From Oscillospiraceae bacterium (GTDB taxonomy: Bacteria; Bacillota; Clostridia; Oscillospirales; Ruminococcaceae), in contig DOQG01000040.1 of assembly GCA_003512525.1 (NCBI GenBank), positions 1-38,040 of the forward strand: DNA of 38,040 nt, written 5' to 3'. Positions 30,883 through 38,040 of this stretch are shown here, piece after piece. A program made the translations under genes and the position numbers. Position 1 is the stretch's first letter; every line of letters begins with the position of its first letter. The notes below the pieces were generated by a model. It did not search any database and was not told the DNA's origin. It was given only the letters and a program-made list of their open reading frames with translations.

Positions 30883-32819
30883 TTTTCATCTTCCTTTCCG
30901 CATGGTACGGTAAAGCGGAATACCGCACCGTTTTCACTGCTGTCTGCGGTTATTTCTCCGCCTGTTGATTCTATGATATCACGGCAGATATAAAGCCCCA
31001 GACCGTTACCGCCGTCAGTACTGTAGCCTTTATCAAACAAGTGCAGGAGTGTCTCGCGGGATATACCCGTTCCGGTATCCGATACTATAAACACGGCGAA
31101 ATTATCGCCGTCGGCAGATCTTTCTGCCGAAAAAGTCACTGTTCCGTTCTCGGTATGCTTGCCTGAATTTACAGCCAGGTTAATAAGCACCTGCAGAAGC
31201 ATTTCACGGTTTGCTATAATATCGGGGCAGTTATCAGCCCTTGTGACAAGCCGGTTGCCGTGTTTGGCAAGTATAGGTCTGCATACCGCCGCCGCATCTG
31301 AAAGAACGTCCTTTGCGGCAAACCGGCTCAGTTCTATTGCAGCCGCCTCGTTATGAGATACCGAGAGCAGCTTTGTTACCATATCGGACAGACGTTGAGC
31401 TTCGCTTGAAATGGTTTTCAGGTTTGAAAGCGTTTCGCTGTTCACGATATTCTTGTCTATCTGCTTTTCGGTAAGCTGTGCGTATCCGCTCATTACAGTG
31501 AGCGGAGTTTTCATTTCATGGGCGATATTATGCATAAAATCGGTTTTCAGCCGGTCGAGCTTTTCGAGAGTTTCATTCATATGGGTAACTTGCAATTCGC
31601 GCTGTTTCGACTCGTCAAGGCGGCGCTCCGTTCTGGAAAGATTTATCGTAAGCATGACCGCATTGCAGAATACAAACAGTATAGTGGCATAGGAGCGGAT
31701 ATAGAATATTTTTGTAAAATATGTAAGCCCTTCTATCAGATACACGGCAGTGGTAAGTACAACGGTAGAGCATACTATAATGCTGTCGATATAGCCCATC
31801 AGTCTTTGCTTTACGGTCATAATACAGATATATACAGACGAAAGGATCAGATATACTGCCATAACAGCGCCTGTCACTAAAGTAAAATGTGTGTAAACGG
31901 TTGACGGCGTTATGATGTAGAACAGTAATATCGAACCTACCGCACATACCGAGGTCACCACAAACCGCTTACGCGGTCTTAATCCGAGCATAGCAAAGGC
32001 ATAAAGCAGTATAAACACGAAATAGAGGATATTAGTGATATATTCGAGCTTATGCTCTGTATACCAGTCAAGATGCGGTAAAAGCACCCTTATCTGCTTG
32101 CTTTCATATATCAGATAATGCAGAGCCGCCGTAAGACAGGAGAGTGAAAACCACATCATACTGCGTTTTCTGTTTCCGAGAAGAAACATTCCGAAAAAGA
32201 ATATCGCCATAGCAAGCAGTGTTCCTGCAATGAGTCCGTCACAAACGGTCTGCGCCCTGTCGTTTGCGGATATAAGCGGCGCTTTTGCAAGGCAGAGCTT
32301 GTGTATCGTACCTGTTCTGTGATTGAACCATGCGTGGCGGATTATTATTTCTGTGGTATCCGCCTGTGCGGTAAAATATAGTGTAAATCTGTCTGTCGCA
32401 GGGATAAATTCTTCGGCATTGTCGGACACCTTACCGACCTCGCTTGACAGTTTTCCGTCAATATAAACCTGTTGCGCATAGGTCGCTGTTTCTCCGGAAA
32501 GTCCGTAGGTGATACCTTTTTCAAGGGGCAGCACTATGCGGAATGTGGCGTATTTATCATCGGGATCGCCCTGTGATATGTTGCCTTTTGCAAAATCGTC
32601 CGGCATATACAGCCGTCCTGTGTAATATTCGCCGGAGGATATATCTATACCGACACCCTCCTTTGACAAATCGACATCAGCTATTTTGTCAGCGGACGGT
32701 ATATCGACATATTTCGGCATTGTGCCTGCGGTAAGAAGATAAAAAAACAAAGAAACTATTATTATAAACAATACACAGACAAAAGCTGTTTTGGCATTTC
32801 TCTGCACATTTCCGTTCAT
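30879..32819 (-). CDS. 7TM-type sensor histidine kinase
   Basis: This 646-residue membrane kinase has an N-terminal membrane segment (about 10-30). An extracytoplasmic beta domain follows (about 40-190, resembling 7TMR-DISM extracellular domains). Seven hydrophobic helices lie between about 195 and 400, and then a coiled linker. HisKA carries phosphoacceptor H434 (HNIAHEMKTPLT), and the HATPase domain has N-box LINLAVNSGKHT, DTGTGI and GGNGLGLYI. The ligand is unknown; the 7TMR-DISM class often senses carbohydrates or other small molecules. A minus-strand promoter lies at 32899-32927 and AGAGGTG precedes the ATG. Confidence 0.93.
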   Translation of the reverse strand: MNGNVQRNAKTAFVCVLFIIIVSLFFYLLTAGTMPKYVDIPSADKIADVDLSKEGVGIDISSGEYYTGRLYMPDDFAKGNISQGDPDDKYATFRIVLPLEKGITYGLSGETATYAQQVYIDGKLSSEVGKVSDNAEEFIPATDRFTLYFTAQADTTEIIIRHAWFNHRTGTIHKLCLAKAPLISANDRAQTVCDGLIAGTLLAMAIFFFGMFLLGNRKRSMMWFSLSCLTAALHYLIYESKQIRVLLPHLDWYTEHKLEYITNILYFVFILLYAFAMLGLRPRKRFVVTSVCAVGSILLFYIITPSTVYTHFTLVTGAVMAVYLILSSVYICIMTVKQRLMGYIDSIIVCSTVVLTTAVYLIEGLTYFTKIFYIRSYATILFVFCNAVMLTINLSRTERRLDESKQRELQVTHMNETLEKLDRLKTDFMHNIAHEMKTPLTVMSGYAQLTEKQIDKNIVNSETLSNLKTISSEAQRLSDMVTKLLSVSHNEAAAIELSRFAAKDVLSDAAAVCRPILAKHGNRLVTRADNCPDIIANREMLLQVLINLAVNSGKHTENGTVTFSAERSADGDNFAVFIVSDTGTGISRETLLHLFDKGYSTDGGNGLGLYICRDIIESTGGEITADSSENGAVFRFTVPCGKEDEK

Positions 32820-32898
32820 ACTATCACCTCTTTGTATTTTACTCCGCTTTTTCGGCTGATATGGTTTTCTTGCCGAATTGTAAGAAACTTCTTATTCT

Positions 32899-32927
32899 AT
32901 TTTAACACATAAAAGAGAAACCGACAA
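32899..32927 (-). promoter_or_regulatory. promoter of the two-component operon
   Basis: On the minus strand TTGTCG (32927-32922) and TAAAAT (32904-32899) have a 17-base spacer. This leaves a leader of about 70 bases before the kinase gene. Confidence 0.6.
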
Positions 32928-33045
32928 GGAGAATATGCAAAATAAAGCGGCAAAAACGAAAAAAAGCTTTTCTTTTCAGACGATATGTGATACAATAATA
33001 AAGAACATATTTAAAAATCTCCGATGAAAAGGAATGGAATAAATC

Positions 33046-34449
33046 ATGAAGAAGATATTACGTTTTGCGTCAGCTCTGCTTTGCGGGGCTATGCTGTTAT
33101 GCTCGCTTTCTTTTACCGCTTTTGCCGAAGACGGTGATGATGAAGTATACGATTTTGATCCGAATACCGATAAGATATACAGCGAGGCTGTATATATGGT
33201 AAACACCGATACCGGTGATGTTGTCTTTAAAAAGAACGAAAGCAAGAAGATGTATCCGGCATCGACTACAAAGATAATGACCTGCATAATTGCACTTGAG
33301 CATCTGTCGGAGGGCACTCTTAAAAAGAAGGTCGAAGTGCCTTATGACTGCTTCAACGACTTCTATGAGGACCCGAACTACAGCGATCCGTCAAATGCCG
33401 CTATTGAGCCTTTGCAGGACAACCTGACATACAAGGACTGCTTATACGCGCTTATGCTCCCGTCTGCCTGCGAAGCGGCAAATATTCTTGCTTACAACAT
33501 AGGCGGAGGAAGCATATCAAAGTTTATCGGAATGATGAACGAAAAAGCGAAGGAGCTTGGCTGTACCGGAACAAACTTTGTAAATGCTCACGGTCTGCAT
33601 AATAACAACAACTACACTACAGCGGAAGATCTCTATAAGATGACAAAGTACGCCTATGACAAATTTCCTCTGTTCAAGGAAATAACAAGCACATATGAAT
33701 ACGAAATGCCGAAGAATGACGCAAACCCCGACGGCTACTCTATTTACAGCACTATTTCTCTCCTGCGTCCCGGCAGTGTTTATGAATATGAATACGCATA
33801 CGGCACAAAGACGGGTACTACCGATGAAGCCGGAAGATGCCTTGTTTCGGCCGCCAAAAATCAGTACAACTATATACTTGTGACGCTCGGCGCACCGGTA
33901 AAGGACAAGAACGGAGAATACTATGACGACTGGTATTCGATGGTGGACGCGCTCAACCTCTACAAGTGGGCATTCACAAACTTTGAAATGGCTACCGTTG
34001 TGAACAAGGACGAGCAGATAACCGAGGTCAAGGTTGAGATGGGAGAGAGCGCGACACACGTTATCCTGACACCCGAAAGCGACTACACGGCGCTTATGCC
34101 AAAATCGGTAAAGGAAGCGGGCGTACAAAAGGTTTTCAAGGCTTATGAAAGCATACAGGCTCCTGTGAAAAAGGGCGATATACTCGGCGTTATGGACGTT
34201 AAATTCAAGGGTGAAACGATTGCTACCGTAAACCTTGTCGCAAACAACAACGTTGCAAGATCGGACGTGGAGTATTATATAGAAAAAGCAAAGGACGAGT
34301 TCGACAAGCCGTGGCTCAAAGCTTCAATAGCCGGAATTGTAATACTGCTTATCTGCTTTATTGTCACAAGAACTATCGAGAACTCGAAGCGCAGAAAACA
34401 GGCATCAAAGGAGAAGCGCCGCTTTGAAAGCTACGCTAAGAAACGCTGA
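33046..34449 (+). CDS. D-alanyl-D-alanine carboxypeptidase (low-mass PBP)
   Basis: This 467-residue cell-envelope serine hydrolase trims the terminal D-Ala from peptidoglycan stem peptides. It has a signal peptide (1-27, TAFA cleavage), SxxK at S73-K76 (PASTTKIMT), KTG at 254-256, a C-terminal beta domain, and a membrane helix (about 430-448) with a basic cytoplasmic tail. The second active-site motif, usually SxN, is SAC at 139-141. Cys at this position is known in Streptomyces K15 DD-transpeptidase, so activity is expected. AAAGG lies before the ATG. Its stop overlaps the rlmH start by one base. Confidence 0.93.
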   Translation: MKKILRFASALLCGAMLLCSLSFTAFAEDGDDEVYDFDPNTDKIYSEAVYMVNTDTGDVVFKKNESKKMYPASTTKIMTCIIALEHLSEGTLKKKVEVPYDCFNDFYEDPNYSDPSNAAIEPLQDNLTYKDCLYALMLPSACEAANILAYNIGGGSISKFIGMMNEKAKELGCTGTNFVNAHGLHNNNNYTTAEDLYKMTKYAYDKFPLFKEITSTYEYEMPKNDANPDGYSIYSTISLLRPGSVYEYEYAYGTKTGTTDEAGRCLVSAAKNQYNYILVTLGAPVKDKNGEYYDDWYSMVDALNLYKWAFTNFEMATVVNKDEQITEVKVEMGESATHVILTPESDYTALMPKSVKEAGVQKVFKAYESIQAPVKKGDILGVMDVKFKGETIATVNLVANNNVARSDVEYYIEKAKDEFDKPWLKASIAGIVILLICFIVTRTIENSKRRKQASKEKRRFESYAKKR

Positions 34450-34931
34450 TGCAGAGCATAAATATAATCTGCCTCGGCAGGCTGAAGGAAAGCTATCTCA
34501 GAGATGCCTGCAAGGAATATGAAAAGCGGCTCAGCGGGTTCTGTACGCTTAAAATATACGAGCTAGAGCCTGTCGCACTGCCGAATGAGCCGTCTGACAG
34601 GCAAACAGAGGACGCACTCGAAAAAGAAGCTGAAATGATAGAAAAGAAGCTGGCAAAGAACGCTCTTACCGTTGCTATGTGCATTGAGGGAAAGCAGCTT
34701 TCAAGCGAGGAGCTTGCAGCTAAGCTGAGCGATACGGCGGTGCAGGGAAAGTCGGCGGTGAACTTCATAATCGGAAGCTCGTTCGGGCTTGCTCCCAAGA
34801 TAAAGGCGATGGCTGATATAAAGCTGTCTATGTCGAAGATGACTTTTCCGCATCAGCTTGCAAGGGTGATGCTTCTGGAGCAGATCTACAGGGCGTATAG
34901 TATTATTGCGGGGAAAAGGTATCATAAGTGA
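34449..34931 (+). CDS. rlmH: 23S rRNA pseudouridine-1915 N3-methyltransferase
   Basis: This 160-residue SPOUT methyltransferase modifies helix 69 of 23S rRNA on 70S ribosomes. The family signatures are visible: the N-terminal INIICLGRLKESYLRDACKEYEKRL, the SAM-site GSSFGL near residue 112, and the C-terminal LEQIYRAYSIIAGKRYHK. It begins by TGATG overlap with the carboxypeptidase gene, so the two are translationally coupled. Confidence 0.97.
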   Translation: MQSINIICLGRLKESYLRDACKEYEKRLSGFCTLKIYELEPVALPNEPSDRQTEDALEKEAEMIEKKLAKNALTVAMCIEGKQLSSEELAAKLSDTAVQGKSAVNFIIGSSFGLAPKIKAMADIKLSMSKMTFPHQLARVMLLEQIYRAYSIIAGKRYHK

Positions 34932-34976
34932 TAAACGGCATCGTTCAAGATGTACTTTTGACAAACGAGGTGTATT

Positions 34977-35447
34977 ATGTTTAAAGATGACAGAACGGCG
35001 CTTTTACAATCACTGTTTTTTCCGGTAATAATTATTATATGGGGGATTGCACGAACGGTAACCGATTTTCTTTATGCGGGCGGAATTTCAGCGTTTACAC
35101 GGCTTGACGCTTTGTGGCGGTATGTTTGCTTCGGAGCTATAATATGTAGTGTAATTGCAATAATTATAACACTCTGTGGAAAGGTCGATACGTCACGTTA
35201 CTTTTTAAAAAGGCTTATAGGCACATGCGGACTGGTTGTTTTATACGGCGTTGCAATGAGCTTCGCCACAAGTATGCTTCCTGCCGTGTTCATCGGAATT
35301 GCGGGTATTGCTTATCAGATACTCAGAGTGCAGGACGATGATTCGAATAAAACGGAGCGTGCGGTACTTATGCTGTCTGACCCGGCTATTCATCTTACGG
35401 TGTTCTGGGGGATCCAATGGGTATCTGAATTTGTTAAAACGGAATAA
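34977..35447 (+). CDS. small multi-pass membrane protein of unknown function
   Basis: This 156-residue protein has four likely membrane helices (about 10-30, 45-63, 76-105 and 130-150) joined by short loops. I recognise no motif. GAGGTG precedes the ATG. It follows rlmH by 45 bases and a terminator follows it, so it is probably the last gene of the carboxypeptidase operon. Confidence 0.75.
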   Translation: MFKDDRTALLQSLFFPVIIIIWGIARTVTDFLYAGGISAFTRLDALWRYVCFGAIICSVIAIIITLCGKVDTSRYFLKRLIGTCGLVVLYGVAMSFATSMLPAVFIGIAGIAYQILRVQDDDSNKTERAVLMLSDPAIHLTVFWGIQWVSEFVKTE

Positions 35448-35450
35448 TAT

Positions 35451-35488
35451 AAGGCGGAACAGCATAAAAAACCGTTCCGCCTTTTCTG
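35451..35488 (+). terminator. terminator of the carboxypeptidase-rlmH operon
   Basis: A 10-pair stem, 35451-35460 with 35474-35483 (AAGGCGGAAC/GTTCCGCCTT), is followed by TTCTGT. Confidence 0.85.
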
Positions 35489-35498
35489 TATATAATAT

Positions 35499-35532
35499 GC
35501 AAAAGAAAAACCGCTTTGCAATCAAAGCGGTT
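35499..35532 (-). terminator. minus-strand terminator behind the tRNA fragment
   Basis: A perfect 10-pair stem, 35509-35518 with 35523-35532, has a CAAT loop. On the minus strand it is followed by a T-rich run (TTTTTCTTTT). It directly follows the CCA of the tRNA remnant, so it was probably the tRNA's own terminator and now also ends the recombinase transcript. Confidence 0.88.
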
Positions 35533-35559
35533 GGCACGCCAAGAGGGATTCGAACCCTT
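35532..35559 (-). other. tRNA 3'-end remnant, probable attachment site
   Basis: Read on the minus strand this is a T-arm and acceptor 3' strand ending in CCA: GGGTTCGAATCCC is the T loop and stem, followed by the acceptor strand and GCCA. No D arm or anticodon arm is present; the recombinase gene ends one base further on. This is the pattern left when an element integrates into the 3' end of a tRNA gene. The outermost T-stem pair is mismatched (A with C), which fits replacement of the sequence beyond the crossover. The amino acid cannot be assigned without the anticodon. Confidence 0.82.
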
Positions 35560-35560
35560 A

Positions 35561-36427
35561 TTACCCCAAAAGTTTTTCTATGTTATCAGCAATACGAACC
35601 TTAAATTCTTCCATCGCAGATGGAAAGGTGTGCTGATAGACCTTTTCAATCATGTAAGTCGATGAATGCCCCATTAATTCCGCAATATATTTCTGTGGTA
35701 TTCCAAGCAATAATGCTTGACTGGCGTAATAATGTCGCAAAGAATAGAATCTAAATATATGTAGCCCGTGTTTACGAAGAAATGAATTCCAATCACGGCT
35801 TATTTTATTTGAAGATATAACGCAAATCCGTTTTTTATCCGGAGTATTCATGAGTTTATCTCGCAGTAAGGGCGATATTGGTATTGTCCTATATCCGGCG
35901 TATGACTTAGGCGGCTTATATACTTCTCTGCCATGCTCATTTATTACAACTGCTTTGCGAATTTCTAATCCGTCAGCGGTAATGCAATCCTTTGTCAATG
36001 CACATATTTCCGAAGGACGCAATCCACATTGACTGGCTAATAAAAATGGAATCTCAAGCTCTGTATTTTTGATTAGTTTGTATATTACTTTTATTTCGTT
36101 TTCATCCGGTACATAAAATGATGATTTTATCTTTTGCGGTAGTGATATACGATAGACAAAATCGGGAGCGAACATTTGCAAAGAGGCGTGCAATAAACCA
36201 TACGCATTACGTACCGTTTTAGGTGAATAACAATAAGATAATTTATTGATTGCTCGCTGAATAAGTTTCTGGTCAAGTTTAGCTATCTTAACGTCGTGCA
36301 AAATATACAAATAACGCTGATTTGCTTTTTTGTAACCGTAGATAGTAGATGGGGATAAAACAGCGGTTTTGCTTTCTATATAGCGATCTATCGCCTGTTT
36401 TACAGTGATATTTTTGTTATTATTCAT
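35561..36427 (-). CDS. tyrosine recombinase (integrase) of an integrative element
   Basis: This site-specific recombinase of 288 residues has an N-terminal SAM-like core-binding domain (ITVKQAIDRYIES...) and a catalytic domain. The first Arg is in QCGLRPSEI, the second in YSLRHYYASQ, the second His in MGHSS, and the nucleophile Tyr in IEKVYQHT. The usual HxxR reads YxxR here, a substitution that may be tolerated. I chose the ATG at 36427 because GGAGAGG sits 5 bases before it. A longer frame starting at 36487 has no ribosome site. It abuts the tRNA remnant, so it probably catalyses integration and excision at that site. Confidence 0.93.
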   Translation of the reverse strand: MNNNKNITVKQAIDRYIESKTAVLSPSTIYGYKKANQRYLYILHDVKIAKLDQKLIQRAINKLSYCYSPKTVRNAYGLLHASLQMFAPDFVYRISLPQKIKSSFYVPDENEIKVIYKLIKNTELEIPFLLASQCGLRPSEICALTKDCITADGLEIRKAVVINEHGREVYKPPKSYAGYRTIPISPLLRDKLMNTPDKKRICVISSNKISRDWNSFLRKHGLHIFRFYSLRHYYASQALLLGIPQKYIAELMGHSSTYMIEKVYQHTFPSAMEEFKVRIADNIEKLLG

Positions 36428-36542
36428 TAAATCCTCTCCATTTCCAATTAATTTGATTATTATATCATAATTTGAGATGTTTATCAAATATTATAAAGCA
36501 CGGCTCGTCCGTGCTTTCTGCTTTTAAAAAGGAGGTGAGCTG

Positions 36543-36710
36543 ATGCCTGCAAAGATAATTGATTTTACTGCGCCGCACAAACGAAAAACCGAAAGTGAAA
36601 TCAGAATATCAGAAGTCGAGAAGATGGCTCTCGATAAGAAGATGAGTTACGGACAGTATGTTGCAATGCTTGAAGAAGAAAAGAAAAAAGGCTATGACAC
36701 AAGAAAATAG
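36543..36710 (+). CDS. 55-residue protein of the integrative element
   Basis: This frame encodes MPAKIIDFTAP..., a 55-residue charged protein, mostly helical, with an MSYGQYVAMLEEEKKK tail. An ideal ribosome site (AAGGAGGTGA, 36530-36539) lies just before the ATG, which argues strongly that it is translated. It is divergent from the recombinase gene. It is too short for a classical excisionase and no helix-turn-helix is obvious. A role in element maintenance or regulation is a guess. Confidence 0.75.
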   Translation: MPAKIIDFTAPHKRKTESEIRISEVEKMALDKKMSYGQYVAMLEEEKKKGYDTRK

Positions 36711-36718
36711 AACAATAT

Positions 36719-36932
36719 GGTGCGACAGGAACGTCCTGTGCGATACGGTGTCGCACCTATATGAGAGCAAAAGCAACCTGCGGCAGTGCAACTCTGCCGG
36801 CTCTCAACGGTCGGAACACAAGTTAGTGTTATGATGGGAATGATTTGTGTTCCGAAGTGCATCGGGCGATGATAGCTACATCGAGGACGGAAAAGTAAGC
36901 CTGCCGTCCTTTCCCGGTGCTTATTATTTTTT
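36719..36932 (+). ncRNA. candidate structured RNA of the integrative element
   Basis: About 210 bases contain four consecutive folds. Fold A pairs 36719-36727 with 36749-36757, with an AGGA/TCCT hairpin inside. Fold B pairs 36763-36768 with 36800-36805, enclosing 36781-36786 with 36794-36799. Fold C pairs 36812-36821 with 36845-36854 (10 pairs, 23-base loop). Fold D is a three-way junction: 36859-36866 with 36913-36920, holding 36867-36871 with 36879-36883 and 36884-36890 with 36904-36910, followed by a T-rich run. Fold D thus ends like an intrinsic terminator. It may be an independent small RNA, or the leader and attenuator of the next gene. No protein frame runs through it. Confidence 0.6.
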
Positions 36933-36986
36933 AAAAAGGGGCTTAATTTTGTAGCTGCTTTATGCAGCAGAAAGAGGTTTACTGTT

Positions 36987-37829
36987 ATGAAAATGATTGC
37001 ATTTTACAACAACAAAGGCGGAGTCGGAAAAACTTCCACGGCGATCAACATAGCTTATACACTATCCCGTCGTCAAAATCGTATTCTTTTGGTTGACTTT
37101 GACGGACAGTGCAACAGCTCACGTTTTTTCACTGACTTAGCAAATGATGAATGTGGCTGTGAAAGTGCCATCGTCAATGCGGAAGAAATAGAAAAGGAAT
37201 TTTTTGAGCATACATCCCGTTTGAACTCCGAGTGCTTCAAAAACTCGCTTCCGAATAATCTTGATGATTGGGAAAAAGCAATTATAAATGAATTGGAAGG
37301 CGTTAGCGAACAAGTAGCCTCCGGTAATATTCCCGTATTACAAGAAAGAACCAAAATCTATATTGACATGGACGGAACTATCGCAAGGTTTCACGACGAA
37401 AACTTGTATCTTGAACGTATGTTCGAAAAAGGTTTTTTCAGAGATTTAAAGCCGTTTGAAAACGCTGTAGCAGCTATTGAGAAATTAGTGAATGATAGCA
37501 CGGCGGAGATTTATATTTTATCGGCTACGTTAAATTCCTGCTCATTGGACGAAAAAAATCAATGGCTTGATAAGTATCTGCCTAACATAGATAAAGATCA
37601 CAGAATTTTTACTTCTCTGAATGTACCAAAGTCAGAAGCTATCGGTCATCAACTCACCGATAAAGATATTCTGATAGACGATTATAATAAAAATCTATTG
37701 GAGTGGGAAAAGGCAGGCGGTACATCTGTAAAAGCCAAAAACAATATTAATCACAAAGGACTGCACGGAGAACTGTGGAAAGGTGAGATCGTTGATGTAG
37801 TGAAAGATGATATGTACCCGACACTTTAA
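36987..37829 (+). CDS. ParA N-terminus fused to HAD-type 5'-nucleotidase
   Basis: This 280-residue protein has two parts. Residues 1-50 are the start of a ParA/Soj ATPase, with deviant Walker A NNKGGVGKTS (K10, K15) and VDFDGQ at 36-41. The ParA Walker B region and C-terminal half are absent. Residues about 122-270 are a HAD phosphatase of the NT5C-like 5'(3')-nucleotidase type: DMDGT with D127 and D129, ILSAT about 173, and ILIDDYNKN about 230. The linker (50-120) is not recognised. AAAGAGG precedes the ATG. It may be a functional fusion or a chimaera from recombination between element modules. The nucleotidase half looks complete. Confidence 0.82.
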   Translation: MKMIAFYNNKGGVGKTSTAINIAYTLSRRQNRILLVDFDGQCNSSRFFTDLANDECGCESAIVNAEEIEKEFFEHTSRLNSECFKNSLPNNLDDWEKAIINELEGVSEQVASGNIPVLQERTKIYIDMDGTIARFHDENLYLERMFEKGFFRDLKPFENAVAAIEKLVNDSTAEIYILSATLNSCSLDEKNQWLDKYLPNIDKDHRIFTSLNVPKSEAIGHQLTDKDILIDDYNKNLLEWEKAGGTSVKAKNNINHKGLHGELWKGEIVDVVKDDMYPTL

Positions 37830-37845
37830 TTGAATATGGATATGA

Positions 37846-37871
37846 GCGACTGAAATCAGCCGCTTTTTTCT
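37846..37871 (+). terminator. terminator after the ParA-nucleotidase gene
   Basis: A stem pairs 37846-37852 with 37857-37863 (one A-C mismatch) around an AAAT loop and is followed by six T. Confidence 0.75.
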
Positions 37872-37900
37872 TTTCTGAAAGTTAATCAGCATTTCTTTTT

Positions 37901-37918
37901 TGTGCTACCTGTAGCACA
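37901..37918. promoter_or_regulatory. 18-bp palindrome, possible operator
   Basis: TGTGCTAC at 37901-37908 and GTAGCACA at 37911-37918 are exact inverted halves with two bases between. It lies downstream of a terminator and upstream of whatever follows the window end, so an operator for the next element gene is plausible. Beyond it the sequence is AT-rich with no complete gene before 38040. Confidence 0.5.
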
Positions 37919-38040
37919 ATGTAACAAGTTTGTAAAAATCGGCGAAACGAACAAATAACAATACTATATTTTGTATATATTTTTGCTGTGTTTCGCTGGA
38001 CTTTTGTCCGTTTTTATGTTACAATATACTTGAGGAAATA

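Noticed and set aside
36609..36791. Minus-strand open frame of 60 codons
   Set aside because: It is antisense to the well-supported 55-residue gene and runs into the folded RNA candidate.

Overview
The window looks like a chromosome segment of an anaerobic gut Clostridium-type bacterium (Bacillota, Clostridia, probably Oscillospiraceae/Ruminococcus-like). This is inferred from the moderate GC content, strong GGAGG-type ribosome binding sites, a T-box leader on trpS, a PASTA kinase with an N-terminal CxxC ribbon, a fused IspDF, a long bifunctional AdhE and CPBP proteases. No rRNA gene, intact tRNA, insertion sequence or CRISPR array was seen.

Layout. 1-592: a folded non-coding stretch cut by the window edge, then a promoter and a tryptophan T-box that control trpS (593-1636). 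1733-6520: a small minus-strand unknown, a predicted catalytically dead PASTA kinase, then pheA (chorismate mutase/prephenate dehydratase) and ispDF. 6933-8204: a CPA2-type antiporter behind a hairpin leader, followed by a structured repeat region. 8629-13998: a polyamine cluster speD-speA-speE running into two CPBP membrane proteases. 14176-15045: an XRE regulator with a C-terminal beta domain.

15213-21994: the most unusual block. A secreted multidomain protein ends in an HExxHxxxxxH zinc-protease domain. Six bases later begins a string of four paralogous lipoproteins with near-constant ends and divergent middles, closed by one terminator. This resembles an effector with a diversified surface-protein array. 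22258-24915: adhE with a Rex-like operator at its start site. 25369-30073: pilin, membrane-anchored HExxHxxGxxD metallopeptidase, second pilin, then two WYL-domain proteins. 30214-32819 (minus): a response regulator and its 7TM-type histidine kinase. 33046-35447: a D,D-carboxypeptidase, rlmH and a small membrane protein.

35532-38040: the start of an integrative element lodged in the 3' end of a tRNA gene. It carries a tyrosine recombinase, a 55-residue protein, a roughly 210-nt strongly folded RNA candidate with a terminator-like end, and an ORF joining the first part of a ParA ATPase to a HAD 5'-nucleotidase. The element runs past the window end.

Assignments rest on motifs read by eye. Structures are hand-paired, and no database search or folding program was run.
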